DNA of 64,000 nucleotides from assembly GCA_021299035.1 (NCBI GenBank), contig JAJTGD010000013.1, forward strand, positions 1 through 64,000, in the 5' to 3' direction. Source of the DNA: Oxalobacteraceae bacterium (lineage in GTDB: Bacteria; Pseudomonadota; Gammaproteobacteria; Burkholderiales; Burkholderiaceae_D). Both the position numbers and the translations under genes were made by a program. The notes under the pieces were generated by a model, which saw only the letters and a program-made list of their open reading frames with translations, did not search any database and was not told the DNA's origin. Below, piece after piece: positions 40,548 to 50,234 of this stretch. How positions within the stretch are numbered: position 1 is the stretch's first letter; every line of letters starts with the position of its first letter.

Positions 40548-42277
40548 TGAGCACCGCCACACGCTGGCTGCCGGCATTGCCGATTCTGGCTTGGGGTCGT
40601 CAATACAATCGAGAAATCTTCACCAACGACTTGGTGGCGGCGCTAATCGTCACCATCATGTTGATCCCGCAGAGTTTGGCCTATGCCTTACTTGCAGGAC
40701 TCCCGCCCGAGGTGGGCCTGTATGCCAGCGTAGCGCCGCTATTTCTGTATGCGGTATTGGGTAGTAGTCGTGTATTAGCGGTCGGCCCTGTCGCTGTTGT
40801 CTCGCTCATGACGGCTGCGACAGTCGCCGAACACGCTGCTGCAGGTACGCATGCGTATTGGCAAGTCGCCATCACCTTGGCGTTCTTATCGGGTGGCTTG
40901 TTGCTACTGATGGGTTTACTTCGTCTGGGTTTCTTGGCAAATTTTTTGAGCCACCCCGTCATCTCTGGTTTTATTTCTGCTTCTGGTTTGCTGATTGCAC
41001 TCAGCCAGATGAAAACCATCATGGGTGTAAAGGCGGACGGTCATAACTTTTTAGAACTACTGAACTCGCTCATTCATCAAGTGTCTAGCGTGCATCTGCT
41101 CACGCTACTGGTCGGCACCGGCGTTATCACATTTTTGTTTTGGGTACGCAAAGGTTTACAGCCTTTACTGGTGCAGACCGGTTTGAGTCTCAAACATGCC
41201 GAAATGCTAGCCAAACTGGGGCCTGTAGCAGCAATCGCGCTCACGACGTTTCTGGCGTGGCAGCTGGATTGGCAAGCACAAGGCATGAAATTAGTCGGTA
41301 CCGTGCCGCAAGGACTACCGCCGATCACACTACCCTTGTGGGACTTGAACCTCTGGCAAGAACTGCTGGTCCCTGCCCTGCTGATTAGCGTGATTGGCTT
41401 TGTAGAGTCGGTGTCGGTCGGCCAAACCTTGGCGGCAAAGCGTCGTCAACGTATCGAACCCGATCAGGAGCTGGTTGCTTTGGGCGGCAGTAATTTATCC
41501 GCGGCATTCACCGGCGGATTCCCTGTCACAGGTGGGTTTGCACGATCTGTCGTTAACTTTGAGGCGGGCGCTGTTACGCCTGCAGCAGGTATCTATACCG
41601 CGGTCGGTATCACCCTCGCCTCGCTGTTTTTGACACCGGCACTGTTTTTTTTACCGCAAGCCACCTTGGCTGCCACCATCATTGTGGCCGTCCTTTCCTT
41701 GGTAGATTTCAAGATATTGAAATCGACCTGGCGCTTCTCGAAACTCGACTTCATCGCAGTGGCCACAACATTAATGGGCACTCTGTTTATCGGGGTTGAA
41801 ACGGGCTTGGTGATGGGCGTAGTAGCATCGCTTGCGCTTTTTTTGTTTCGTGCAAGTCGTCCGCATATCGCGACCGTTGGTCTCGTACCCGGTACCGAGC
41901 ATTTTCGGAATGTACAGCGACATGATGTCCTGATCAGCCCAAAATTACTGTGCCTGCGCGTAGACGCCAGTATGTTTTTTGCGAACGCCCGGGCAATTGA
42001 AGACCGCATTAATGCTGAGGTAGCAACCCGCCCAGATCTGCAGCACGTATTGCTTCAATGCTCTGCAGTCAACGACATTGATGCCAGCGCTTTAGAGAGT
42101 TTGGAAACCATTGCCGCGCGCCTGAAAGACGCTGGGATTAGATTGCATTTTTCAGAAATCAAGGGGCCGGTAATGGATAAACTCAAGAGCAGCCATCTGC
42201 TCGAACATCTGCACGGGCGTGTATTCTTGACCAACTACCAAGCCATCCAAGCGCTTACGCCAGAGATTATTCGCTGA
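40547..42277 (+). CDS. SulP-family anion transporter with STAS domain
   Basis: This 576-residue inner-membrane transporter has ten or more TM helices; the family signature MLIPQSLAYALLAGLPPEVGLYAS is near residue 40 and GGFPVTGGFARSVVNFEAGA later. The C-terminal STAS domain spans about residues 450-560 (LLCLRVDASMFFANA, VLLQCSAVNDIDASALESLETI). SulP proteins carry sulfate, bicarbonate or other anions; SulP genes commonly sit in bigR/blh loci, where sulfite or sulfate export or uptake is proposed. It is the last gene of the bigR operon. Confidence 0.92.
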   Translation: MSTATRWLPALPILAWGRQYNREIFTNDLVAALIVTIMLIPQSLAYALLAGLPPEVGLYASVAPLFLYAVLGSSRVLAVGPVAVVSLMTAATVAEHAAAGTHAYWQVAITLAFLSGGLLLLMGLLRLGFLANFLSHPVISGFISASGLLIALSQMKTIMGVKADGHNFLELLNSLIHQVSSVHLLTLLVGTGVITFLFWVRKGLQPLLVQTGLSLKHAEMLAKLGPVAAIALTTFLAWQLDWQAQGMKLVGTVPQGLPPITLPLWDLNLWQELLVPALLISVIGFVESVSVGQTLAAKRRQRIEPDQELVALGGSNLSAAFTGGFPVTGGFARSVVNFEAGAVTPAAGIYTAVGITLASLFLTPALFFLPQATLAATIIVAVLSLVDFKILKSTWRFSKLDFIAVATTLMGTLFIGVETGLVMGVVASLALFLFRASRPHIATVGLVPGTEHFRNVQRHDVLISPKLLCLRVDASMFFANARAIEDRINAEVATRPDLQHVLLQCSAVNDIDASALESLETIAARLKDAGIRLHFSEIKGPVMDKLKSSHLLEHLHGRVFLTNYQAIQALTPEIIR

Positions 42278-42422
42278 GTACGTGCTTTCTGAGACAATCA
42301 CGGCAGTGGGTTTACGGAAGAAAATTAACGATTGATTCAATATGGCGCGAACAAGTTCATCAGAGCTGCGTCGCGATTCGTTTCTATAAAATGGGATAAA
42401 TCCCTACGAACAGGCTGAGATC

Positions 42423-43070
42423 ATGAAATATTCAACGTTATCGCTCAAGTCAATGATCAAGACACGCTATCCGTCTTTCGCTTTTCTTCTGACGGCCGCA
42501 TCCATCACTTTAGCTGGCACCACCAGTGCGCAAAATATCTCCCCACCCTCAGGCTTGGACACGGTGACGATTGAACAAACTCGCACGATAGCCAATGAAC
42601 TGTTGGGTCAACTGGGCCAAAAACTCAAATCAACCATGTCCGCAGAGGGACCCGAAGCTGCGGTCAGCGTCTGCAAGGAGGCATCACCCTCGATTGCAAA
42701 AACGCTCTCGGCAAAACATGGCGCACAAATGACGCGGGTGGGTACGCGCGTCAGGAATCCTGCCATGGGTACCCCCAACGCGTGGCAGAAAGATGCGCTG
42801 ATGCAGTTCGAGGGCCGTCTTGCTCAAGGCGAGGCACCCGCGACAATGGAGTATTGGAAAGTTGTGAATATCGACGATGGCAAGCGCGAGCTGCACTATG
42901 CGAAGGCGATTATGGTGCAACCGATCTGCTTAAGCTGCCATGGTGCTGCCTCGGAAATACCGGCGTCCTTGTCTGAAAAGATTCGTCTCGAATACCCGCA
43001 AGATCAGGCAACGGGGTATAGCGTCGGCAAACTGCGGGGCGCGGTCGTCGTCAGCAAAACGCTAAACTAA
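42423..43070 (+). CDS. Exported DUF3365 c-type heme protein
   Basis: This 215-residue protein has a signal peptide (FAFLLTAASITLAGTTSAQ). The mature DUF3365 (Tll0287-like) domain includes VSVCKEASPSIAKTLSAKHGAQMTRVGTRVRNP and a single c-type heme site CLSCHG near the C-terminus. Such periplasmic heme-PAS-like proteins are thought to be redox sensors or electron carriers. It is monocistronic, between the sulfur and CO loci; it could serve either. Confidence 0.85.
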   Translation: MKYSTLSLKSMIKTRYPSFAFLLTAASITLAGTTSAQNISPPSGLDTVTIEQTRTIANELLGQLGQKLKSTMSAEGPEAAVSVCKEASPSIAKTLSAKHGAQMTRVGTRVRNPAMGTPNAWQKDALMQFEGRLAQGEAPATMEYWKVVNIDDGKRELHYAKAIMVQPICLSCHGAASEIPASLSEKIRLEYPQDQATGYSVGKLRGAVVVSKTLN

Positions 43071-43166
43071 TCGCCCAGCTTCAACTGCAGGCCTAGGAAT
43101 AAAGCAACCTGACCGACTGACCAAGTTGTTGGAGATCAGCTATCCATCGGCTTAGCGCGTATCTGG

Positions 43167-43838
43167 CTATGTTCCCGAATACGCATGAATCTGATTCCCC
43201 GAGCGCGCGTTGATTTGCACGTTGAATGAAATAATGATGCGATCCTTGTTGCCTTCGTACGCCATGGCTTTATGCGGTAAATAAGACGGAAATATCACTA
43301 ACATACCTTCTTCTGGCTGGATATCCATACTGTTTTTTTGCAGGTAAGCGTTTCCCATGTCCATGTATGCCCCTGCTTGGAATTGGGTGTATGGCCCGTA
43401 AAAGCGTGTAACACCATTCATATCGCCTAGCGTGGCGTGCCGACAGCGCTGTTCGGCCGAGTCAATCTGCAAATAATATACCCCCGACCATGAGCAATTA
43501 CCGTGCGTGTGAACGTCATGAAATGCTTGACCATTTTGGATTTGAAACCAGCATCCGACAAACTGCAAATCCATCGACAACTTCCCTGGGGGCCAAGCCT
43601 GCGCATTTGATTGCTTGGCAAGATGCTGAACCGCGCTTGCAATGAACTTGAGCAGTACCTGAAATTCAGGCAGATGAATTCGACTAATCAGGTCATCGGA
43701 ACTAGCATAGAAATTCGCCGATGTAGCGACGGTATCCATTAATCGCATTGCCTTTAAAGCACGAACCAGAACAGGATTTATCTCAGCGGCCTCGGGACAA
43801 CGCTGCACAGCGAAAGGCACGGGCCATAGCGACTGCAT
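43167..43838 (-). CDS. Putative 2OG-Fe(II) oxygenase (TIGR02466-like)
   Basis: This 223-residue protein has HTHGNCSWSGVYYLQ (first metal His and the HxHGN-type segment), FYGPYTQ and a C-terminal LVIFPSYLPHKAMAY with the second His and then an Arg (DRIIISFNV). This fits the TIGR02466 group of predicted 2-oxoglutarate/Fe(II) dioxygenases. Its ATG overlaps the stop of the nucleotidyltransferase gene (TGATG), so it is the last gene of the CO dehydrogenase operon; a role there is not known. Confidence 0.82.
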   Translation of the reverse strand: MQSLWPVPFAVQRCPEAAEINPVLVRALKAMRLMDTVATSANFYASSDDLISRIHLPEFQVLLKFIASAVQHLAKQSNAQAWPPGKLSMDLQFVGCWFQIQNGQAFHDVHTHGNCSWSGVYYLQIDSAEQRCRHATLGDMNGVTRFYGPYTQFQAGAYMDMGNAYLQKNSMDIQPEEGMLVIFPSYLPHKAMAYEGNKDRIIISFNVQINARSGNQIHAYSGT

Positions 43839-44512
43839 CAGTGCGCCGCCAATTGCGGCATGGTCAATGTCCAGCCGGTTCTTTTTTCGAATGCCACCAG
43901 ATCTTCGGGTGTATCCACATCCAGAATAAAACGATCGTTATCGGTTACGTACGTGTGAACCAATTCCGGATGATCATCCATGAACTTGCGACAACCGATT
44001 TTCTGGTGCGTCAGCAGAAGATCAGCGACGACTTCGCCAGAGAATACGACGGGGTTGCCTCTTTGACCTTTGACCTCAGGGTACAGTATTGAAGCACCAG
44101 GCGGGCGCTTCTTGAAGGCAGAAATCAGCTCTGTAAACTCCGAACTGCTCAACAGTGGCTGATCAGCCAGCACAATCAGAATCACATCGAATTTGGCGCC
44201 AAGCGCTTCAAGTCCCAAATGAACCGAAGACTGCTGACCCGCTTCCGGATGCGGATTACGAACCACCGTCACTGGGAACGTTTCAACGGCCGGTTCAATA
44301 TCTGCATGGTGGTGGCCGGTGACTACGACAACTTCATCAATGCCGCCGCCACTGAGTGCAATCAGATGGCGGTTGATCAAGGGTACCCCCTGAAGACGTA
44401 GTAGGCATTTCGGCACGCTACCCAGACGCGACCCTTCACCTGCCGCTAGCAGCACAGCACCGACCCTAAGTCGCTCATAAAGTCCACCGCCCTGCTTCAG
44501 TAGGCAACCCAT
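43838..44512 (-). CDS. MobA/MocA-like nucleotidyltransferase for molybdenum cofactor
   Basis: This 224-residue GT-A-fold protein starts with VGAVLLAAGEGSRLGSVPKCLLRL (nucleotide-binding loop), then EAGQQSSVHLGL and VLADQPLL. CO dehydrogenase uses molybdopterin cytosine dinucleotide, made by MocA-type CTP transferases, so a CTP-specific enzyme is expected here. The ATG at 44512 has AAGGAG 8 bases upstream. It lies between coxE and the oxygenase gene. Confidence 0.88.
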   Translation of the reverse strand: MGCLLKQGGGLYERLRVGAVLLAAGEGSRLGSVPKCLLRLQGVPLINRHLIALSGGGIDEVVVVTGHHHADIEPAVETFPVTVVRNPHPEAGQQSSVHLGLEALGAKFDVILIVLADQPLLSSSEFTELISAFKKRPPGASILYPEVKGQRGNPVVFSGEVVADLLLTHQKIGCRKFMDDHPELVHTYVTDNDRFILDVDTPEDLVAFEKRTGWTLTMPQLAAH

Positions 44513-44544
44513 GTGTTTGCTCCTTGATGTTAATACGCATGAAG

Positions 44545-45744
44545 TCAATGTAGATTGATCAGCTTTTCCAGACTCTGCAAGGTGTTGACAGCCAAGAAGC
44601 CATTGATCAGATGACGGCTCCTGAGCATAGCCTCTGAACCGGGAAGCTCGAGCGTCGGATGCAGCCAGATGATTTTCGCGCCGCGCTGTCTGATGGACTT
44701 TATCGCTCTCTCGGTGTCTTCCGGCGCATCAGTGTCATAGCCATCGGAAAGAACATACACCAAATCCCGGCTTCCCAAGGCACGACCAGCGTACATCTTC
44801 AAAAAGACGGACAAGTTACTGGCGATTTTGGTGCCACCACCAAATCCAAACGTCACTGCATTGATTTTTTCCTGGACACGACCGCTATTTCGCCTCAATA
44901 ACTGAGTAATCTCGCTGATACGGGTATGAAAGACGAGGACACGAGCGTCAAGCACTTCACCGAATGCACGACCAATTCGCAGGAAGAATGGTGCGTGTGA
45001 TTCCATCGACTTGCTGACATCAATCAGCACGTAGATTCGGGGCATGATTTGATCACGCTTCTTTCGCTTGAGCTTGAGTAGCTCGCCACCCGTCGACAAT
45101 CCTTGCCGTATCGTGGAAGGGATATCAATCTGCTGCGTTTGATGGGTACGACACCACTTGCGTATCAATTTTTTTCGTAGACGCTGTTCCAGCGGTCGGA
45201 TAAAAGATTCCAACTTATCCATGTCCTCGGGTAGCCATTGTCTGAAATCCTTGTGTAATGGGTCGACCTGACTAGCGCCACCCATGGCCTGCGGATTTTC
45301 ATCACCGTCGCCCTGCCCGCCCTGAAAATCCAAACCCAGGGATGCATGACCGCCTCCGGGAGGCCCCTCCATGTCGGCATGCATCTGCTCGACAAGCTGC
45401 CTTAGCGATTTGGATTTTTTTTGGCTACCGCGACTCCGGGTGCTTCCACGTACCTTGTGTGGGAACCAGAAAGCATCGAATAAATCAGGATATCGTCGCC
45501 ATTGATCTGCATTGGTGCAGGCAATGCCGCGCCAGCAGGATTTGAGACTGGGATAGGATGTCGGATCTAGCCGCATCGTCACGCGCAGCATAGCTTCCAG
45601 TTCGGCCAAGCCTATCAGGAACCCGTGCTCGCGCAGGTAGTCCGCGAAGCTGCGAATCTGCTGACTTGGCAGTACTGCTGCCACAGTCGCATGAACCAAG
45701 CGAGCAGCATTCCCGTTGGCGGTTGGCATAGACGTCATGGACAT
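44545..45744 (-). CDS. coxE: CoxE, VWA-domain CO dehydrogenase maturation protein
   Basis: This 399-residue protein carries a C-terminal von Willebrand A domain with the MIDAS start VLIDVSKSMESHAPF and a DGYDTDAPEDT segment. CoxE works with the AAA+ protein CoxD to assemble the [CuSMoO2] site of CO dehydrogenase in Oligotropha. It lies 8 bp downstream of coxD. GAGG precedes the ATG. Confidence 0.93.
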   Translation of the reverse strand: MSMTSMPTANGNAARLVHATVAAVLPSQQIRSFADYLREHGFLIGLAELEAMLRVTMRLDPTSYPSLKSCWRGIACTNADQWRRYPDLFDAFWFPHKVRGSTRSRGSQKKSKSLRQLVEQMHADMEGPPGGGHASLGLDFQGGQGDGDENPQAMGGASQVDPLHKDFRQWLPEDMDKLESFIRPLEQRLRKKLIRKWCRTHQTQQIDIPSTIRQGLSTGGELLKLKRKKRDQIMPRIYVLIDVSKSMESHAPFFLRIGRAFGEVLDARVLVFHTRISEITQLLRRNSGRVQEKINAVTFGFGGGTKIASNLSVFLKMYAGRALGSRDLVYVLSDGYDTDAPEDTERAIKSIRQRGAKIIWLHPTLELPGSEAMLRSRHLINGFLAVNTLQSLEKLINLH

Positions 45745-45752
45745 AACACCCT

Positions 45753-46664
45753 CTAGCGCAAGTCCCCAGCAACACCTACATCAACGCCGACCCTGCTTTC
45801 AGACTGCAGTTTCGTGATGATCTCGCTACCCATCTGCCACTGATCAGCGCGTGTTTTCAAAAGCGAAGCTAGACAGGCACGGATCATTTCGGGGTCATCG
45901 GGCACCACGTCCAGGCCCATTGCGCAGAGCACACGTACCCAATCAAGTGTCTCGGCTACACCGGGCACCTTCTCCAAATCTTGCTTGCGCAGTTTCTGCA
46001 CAAAGCTTACCGCCTGTTGCACGAGCACATGGTTGGCTTCCGGGACCATTGTCTTGACGATCTCGATCTCGCGCGGCAAGCTCGGGTAATCAACATAGTG
46101 GTACAGGCAGCGACGGCGCAACGCATCCGACAAATCTCGCGTCCCATTGCTAGTGAGTACAACGATCGGTTGGGTCGTTGCCTTGACCGTACCCAACTCA
46201 GGAACCGAGATCTGAAACTCGCCTAATACTTCGAGCAAGTAGGCTTCGAAGGATTCATCGGCACGATCAATCTCATCAATCAGCAACACTGCCGGACGGT
46301 CCGAGGTGATCGCCTGCATCAGCGGCCGCTTGAGCAGAAAAGCTTCCGAGAAAAGATCTTCTCGCAAATTGCTGCCAACACCCTTCTCGGCTTCGCGCAG
46401 ACGAATTTCCAGCAGCTGTTTGCTGTAATTCCACTCATAGACAGCCTGATTCAAATCCAGGCTCTCATGACACTGAAGGCGATACAAGGGGCGCTCGAGT
46501 GCTACCGACAGCGCGCGCGCTACCGCAGTTTTACCAACACCCGCCTCGCCTTCGAGCAGCATAGGCCGCTCCAGTGAGATAGCCATCCAGACCAATGTGG
46601 CCAGACCGTCGTCCGACATATAGCCGGATGCTGCTAGCAGACCCGACACATCCTTCGGTGTCAT
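45753..46664 (-). CDS. coxD: CoxD, MoxR-family AAA+ ATPase
   Basis: This 303-residue ATPase has Walker A GEAGVGKTAVARAL, Walker B VLLIDEIDRADE and sensor-1 VLTSNGTRDLSDALRRR. In Oligotropha CoxD is a membrane-associated chaperone that drives sulfur and copper insertion into the CO dehydrogenase active site. It is adjacent to coxE and 6 bp downstream of coxG. Confidence 0.94.
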   Translation of the reverse strand: MTPKDVSGLLAASGYMSDDGLATLVWMAISLERPMLLEGEAGVGKTAVARALSVALERPLYRLQCHESLDLNQAVYEWNYSKQLLEIRLREAEKGVGSNLREDLFSEAFLLKRPLMQAITSDRPAVLLIDEIDRADESFEAYLLEVLGEFQISVPELGTVKATTQPIVVLTSNGTRDLSDALRRRCLYHYVDYPSLPREIEIVKTMVPEANHVLVQQAVSFVQKLRKQDLEKVPGVAETLDWVRVLCAMGLDVVPDDPEMIRACLASLLKTRADQWQMGSEIITKLQSESRVGVDVGVAGDLR

Positions 46665-46670
46665 GATGGC

Positions 46671-47279
46671 TTAGGACTTTCCGCCAAATAATCGACCGAA
46701 AAAGTCTTTGATCAGCATCCACGCAATGGCCAATCCGTTGAGCTCGGTGACCGCTTGTGCCTCTGCTGCCCCCTCGGCATTTTTCGTGCCGGAATCCGAT
46801 GCGATCGGCGCAGCATCCGCAGAAGTTGCCGCGATCGCCTTGATCTCGAAGTTGCCGGCGAACTGAGCGAGAATCATGTCCGATACTGAAGTCATCATCC
46901 GACCACCAAACTGTGCGAATTTGCCGTTAACAATAACGTCGGCCTTACCCAGTAATTCAGTCGAACCATCAGGGCCGGCCACCAGCGTTGCGGTCAGATG
47001 CATCGAAGCGGAGGATCCGCCTTTATCTGCCCCTTTACCCATCATCACTAGCGTGCGAGTGGCCTGGTCGATCGAAATGACCTCAATGTCACCGGCAAAG
47101 GCAGCTGTCGCCGGTCCGACTTTAACTTTTACGCTGCCTTTGTAGTTTTTTTCGTCCAACTTCTCCGTGATCGCAGCGCCCGGCATACAGGTAGCCAGTT
47201 CGGCCACATCCGACAGCACCCCCCAGCATGCGTCGAGGGGCGCTTTGATCGGATAGGTTTTATCAAGGGTGACTTGCAT
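46671..47279 (-). CDS. coxG: CoxG, SRPBCC-fold membrane-anchoring protein
   Basis: This 202-residue protein has an N-terminal polyketide-cyclase/SRPBCC domain (LDKTYPIKAPLDACWGVLSDVAELATCMPGA, VKVGPATAAFAGDIEV, GGRMMTSVSDMI). The C-terminus after an Ala/Glu/Asp-rich linker is a short hydrophobic-amphipathic tail (AIAWMLIKDFFGRLFGG) fitting membrane attachment. CoxG binds quinone or anchors CO dehydrogenase at the membrane in studied bacteria. Confidence 0.92.
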   Translation of the reverse strand: MQVTLDKTYPIKAPLDACWGVLSDVAELATCMPGAAITEKLDEKNYKGSVKVKVGPATAAFAGDIEVISIDQATRTLVMMGKGADKGGSSASMHLTATLVAGPDGSTELLGKADVIVNGKFAQFGGRMMTSVSDMILAQFAGNFEIKAIAATSADAAPIASDSGTKNAEGAAEAQAVTELNGLAIAWMLIKDFFGRLFGGKS

Positions 47280-47291
47280 TAATAAGTTCCG

Positions 47292-49688
47292 TCAGTGGGT
47301 CAAACCATGAGCCTTAAGCTCTTTCCAGATACGGTAGGCCGTATGCGGCATTTCCAAATGCGTCACGCCCAAGTGCGCGAAAGCATCAACCATCGCCGCT
47401 GTGAACGTTGGAATACTGCCCACGTGCGGAGATTCAGCAACTCCCTTTGCGCCGATTGGATGATGTGGTGATGGCGTCACGGTGAAATCAGTCTCCCAAT
47501 GTGGCGTCTCGACAGCGGTTGGCAGGAAGTAATCCATCAAGGTATTGCCTTGAATGTTCCCCTGCGCATCGAAGGACAATAGCTGGCCCATCGCCACCGC
47601 AAAACCTTCGGTCAGTCCGCCGTGAATTTGACCCTCGATGATCATCGGATTGATCCGGGTACCACAGTCATCAAGCGCATAGAAACGCCGGATTTTTGTT
47701 TCTCCGGTGCCCTTATCAATATCAACAACGCAGAGGTAAATACCAAACGGGTAGGTAAAGTTAGGCGGATCGTAGTAGTGAACCGCTTCAAGCCCAGGCT
47801 CCATGCCCGCCGGTGGCTTGTTATACGCCGCCCAAGCAATCTCCGACATGGTCTTGAATTTTTCAGCGTTGCCCTTGACCTTGAAACGATCAATTTCCCA
47901 CTCAAGATCGTTTTCACCGACTTCTAAGAGATGCGCAGCCAGTTTCTTTGCCTTTGCATGAATCTTGCGAGCAGCCATCGCAATAGCTGCTCCAGCGACC
48001 GGTGTCGATCTCGAACCGTAGGTGCCCAAACCATATGGCGCAGTGCTGGTATCACCTTCTTCAACCTGAATCACTTCTGACGGGATGCCCAACTCGGTCG
48101 CAATAATCTGCGCATAGGTTGTCTGGTGTCCCTGACCTTGGGTGATTGTACCCATGCGAGCGATCGCGCTACCCGTCGGATGAACCCGGATTTCACAGGA
48201 ATCGAACATACCCACACCCAAGATGTCGCACATCTTAGTGGGCCCGGCGCCAACAACCTCGGTGAAAGTCACTAGCCCGATACCCATTAGTGTTGAGCTA
48301 TTCGGATCGGCTCGCTTGGCGGCTTGCTCAGCCCGAAGCGACTTGTAATCGACAGCCTGTAGTACTTTGTCGAGCGCCGTGTGGTAGTCGCCTGAGTCGT
48401 ATTCGAAACCAAATGCCGACGTATATGGGAACTGTTCTTTACGAATGAAATTCTTCTGCCGAATCTCGGCCTTGTCCATGTTTAGCTTCTGTGCCAGCAC
48501 ATCAACCATACGCTCGATCAGGTAAACAGCCTCGGTGACACGGAATGAACAACGATACGCCACACCACCGGGGGCCTTATTCGTGTACACGCCCTCCACG
48601 GTGCAATGTGCTGCCGGTATGTCATAGGAGCCAGAGCAGATATGGAACAGTCCTGCGGGGAACTTGGTGGGATCGGCACAGGCGTCGAACGCGCCGTGAT
48701 CTGCGATCACATGCGCTCGCAAGCCAAGTATCTTGCCATCTGCGGTCGCTGCCAATTCACCCGTCATGTGATAGTCGCGCGCAAAGGCGGTGGAGGAGAG
48801 ATTCTCTATCCGATCCTCAATCCATTTCACCGGACGACCTAGCACGATAGACGACACGATGGCGCAGACGTACCCAGGATAAACACCAACCTTGTTGCCA
48901 AAGCCACCGCCGATGTCCGGCGACACAATACGCACCTTGGATTCTGGAATGCCTGACAACATCGAGACCACCGTACGAACCACGTGAGGCGCCTGACTCG
49001 TCATGTAAGTTGTCAGTTCGCCGCGAACCGGATCAAACGATGCAACTGCACCGCAGGTCTCCAACGGGCAAGGATGAACACGCGGATACAGCAGTTTCTC
49101 CGAGACAGTCACCGGGGCACTCTTGAACGCCGCGTCAGTCGCTTCCTTGTCGCCTGCATCCCAAGTGAAAATGTGATTATGGTGATAGCGCTGTCCATGA
49201 GCGCCCTCGGTCTTGCCTGCCAGATCTTCACGTAATACCGGCGCATCTTTTTCGAGCGCTTTGAAGGGGTCGATCACAACCGGTAACTCTTCGTACTCTA
49301 CCTCGACGGCCTCGACACCATCTGCAGCAATGTAACGATCGTCTGCAAGAACAACGGCAACTTCCTGCATCTGGAAATGAACTTTTTCATCGGCCAGCAC
49401 CGCCGCCACGTCACCGGCCAACGTCGGCATCCAATGCAATTTGAGCGGCTTCAGATCGTCTGCGGTGAGAACTGCAATCACACCAGGGATGGCGAGCGCT
49501 TTTTCTTTGTTGATTTTTTTGATGCGTGCATGCGCCAACGGAGAGCGCACAATATCCATATGAACCATGCCGGGCAACTTGATATCGTCGACATAATTCC
49601 CTTTGCCTTGTATGAAGCGGGCATCTTCTTTACGAAGCCGGGAATCGCCCATGCCCTGCAGGGCAGCCTTGCGGTCAGGTGCATTCAT
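47292..49688 (-). CDS. coxL: Form I aerobic CO dehydrogenase large subunit
   Basis: This 798-residue molybdenum subunit oxidises CO to CO2. It has the diagnostic form I loop AYRCSFR at residues 377-383, whose Cys-380 holds the copper of the Mo-Cu site; form II and other xanthine-oxidase relatives have AYRGAGR here. Other cofactor motifs are DIGGGFGNKVGVYPG, GQGHQTTYAQI and GAKGVAESPHVG near the end with the catalytic Glu. Full family length. Follows coxS by 27 bp. Confidence 0.97.
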   Translation of the reverse strand: MNAPDRKAALQGMGDSRLRKEDARFIQGKGNYVDDIKLPGMVHMDIVRSPLAHARIKKINKEKALAIPGVIAVLTADDLKPLKLHWMPTLAGDVAAVLADEKVHFQMQEVAVVLADDRYIAADGVEAVEVEYEELPVVIDPFKALEKDAPVLREDLAGKTEGAHGQRYHHNHIFTWDAGDKEATDAAFKSAPVTVSEKLLYPRVHPCPLETCGAVASFDPVRGELTTYMTSQAPHVVRTVVSMLSGIPESKVRIVSPDIGGGFGNKVGVYPGYVCAIVSSIVLGRPVKWIEDRIENLSSTAFARDYHMTGELAATADGKILGLRAHVIADHGAFDACADPTKFPAGLFHICSGSYDIPAAHCTVEGVYTNKAPGGVAYRCSFRVTEAVYLIERMVDVLAQKLNMDKAEIRQKNFIRKEQFPYTSAFGFEYDSGDYHTALDKVLQAVDYKSLRAEQAAKRADPNSSTLMGIGLVTFTEVVGAGPTKMCDILGVGMFDSCEIRVHPTGSAIARMGTITQGQGHQTTYAQIIATELGIPSEVIQVEEGDTSTAPYGLGTYGSRSTPVAGAAIAMAARKIHAKAKKLAAHLLEVGENDLEWEIDRFKVKGNAEKFKTMSEIAWAAYNKPPAGMEPGLEAVHYYDPPNFTYPFGIYLCVVDIDKGTGETKIRRFYALDDCGTRINPMIIEGQIHGGLTEGFAVAMGQLLSFDAQGNIQGNTLMDYFLPTAVETPHWETDFTVTPSPHHPIGAKGVAESPHVGSIPTFTAAMVDAFAHLGVTHLEMPHTAYRIWKELKAHGLTH

Positions 49689-49715
49689 AGTAATCTCCAG
49701 TCGAGTTTGATGCGC

Positions 49716-50213
49716 TTAGGCAGTCACGGGCTTCTGGGCGTCTTCACGCAGCTTTTTCGCTGCGTACTGAACGGCTTTGATAATGTTCTGGTAGCCAGTA
49801 CAACGGCATAGGTTGCCTGACATCCCTACCCGAATCTCCTCCTCGGTCGGATTGGGGTTGTCTTGCAAGAACCGATAAGCGCGTGTCAGCATGCCAGGTG
49901 TACAGAAACCACACTGAAGCCCATGCTCTTTGTAGAATCCCTCTTGGACAGCGTGAAGAACGCCGCCCTGCGCTAGTCCCTCCACAGTGACAATATCGCT
50001 GCCCTCGCACTGAACCGCAAAGCAGGTGCAGGATTTGACGGACTCGCCATCGATATCAACGGTACATGCGCCGCAGTGACTGGTCTCGCAGCCAATGTGC
50101 GCGCCGGTCAAATTCATTTTTTCGCGCAGGAAGTGCACGAGCAACGTGCGCGACTCGACGACCTCTTCTACTTTTTTGCCGTTGATGTTCATGGAAACGA
50201 TTTTCTTGCTCAT
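49716..50213 (-). CDS. coxS: CO dehydrogenase small iron-sulfur subunit
   Basis: This 165-residue protein has two [2Fe-2S] clusters: the plant-ferredoxin-type site [15 protein letters not shown] with a further Cys in VKSC, and the helical-domain site QCGFCTPGM with [10 protein letters not shown]. It passes electrons from the Mo-Cu centre to FAD in CoxM. AGGAAAAT precedes the ATG. Confidence 0.97.
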   Translation of the reverse strand: MSKKIVSMNINGKKVEEVVESRTLLVHFLREKMNLTGAHIGCETSHCGACTVDIDGESVKSCTCFAVQCEGSDIVTVEGLAQGGVLHAVQEGFYKEHGLQCGFCTPGMLTRAYRFLQDNPNPTEEEIRVGMSGNLCRCTGYQNIIKAVQYAAKKLREDAQKPVTA

Positions 50214-50234
50214 GATATTTTCCTCCGGTTCTTA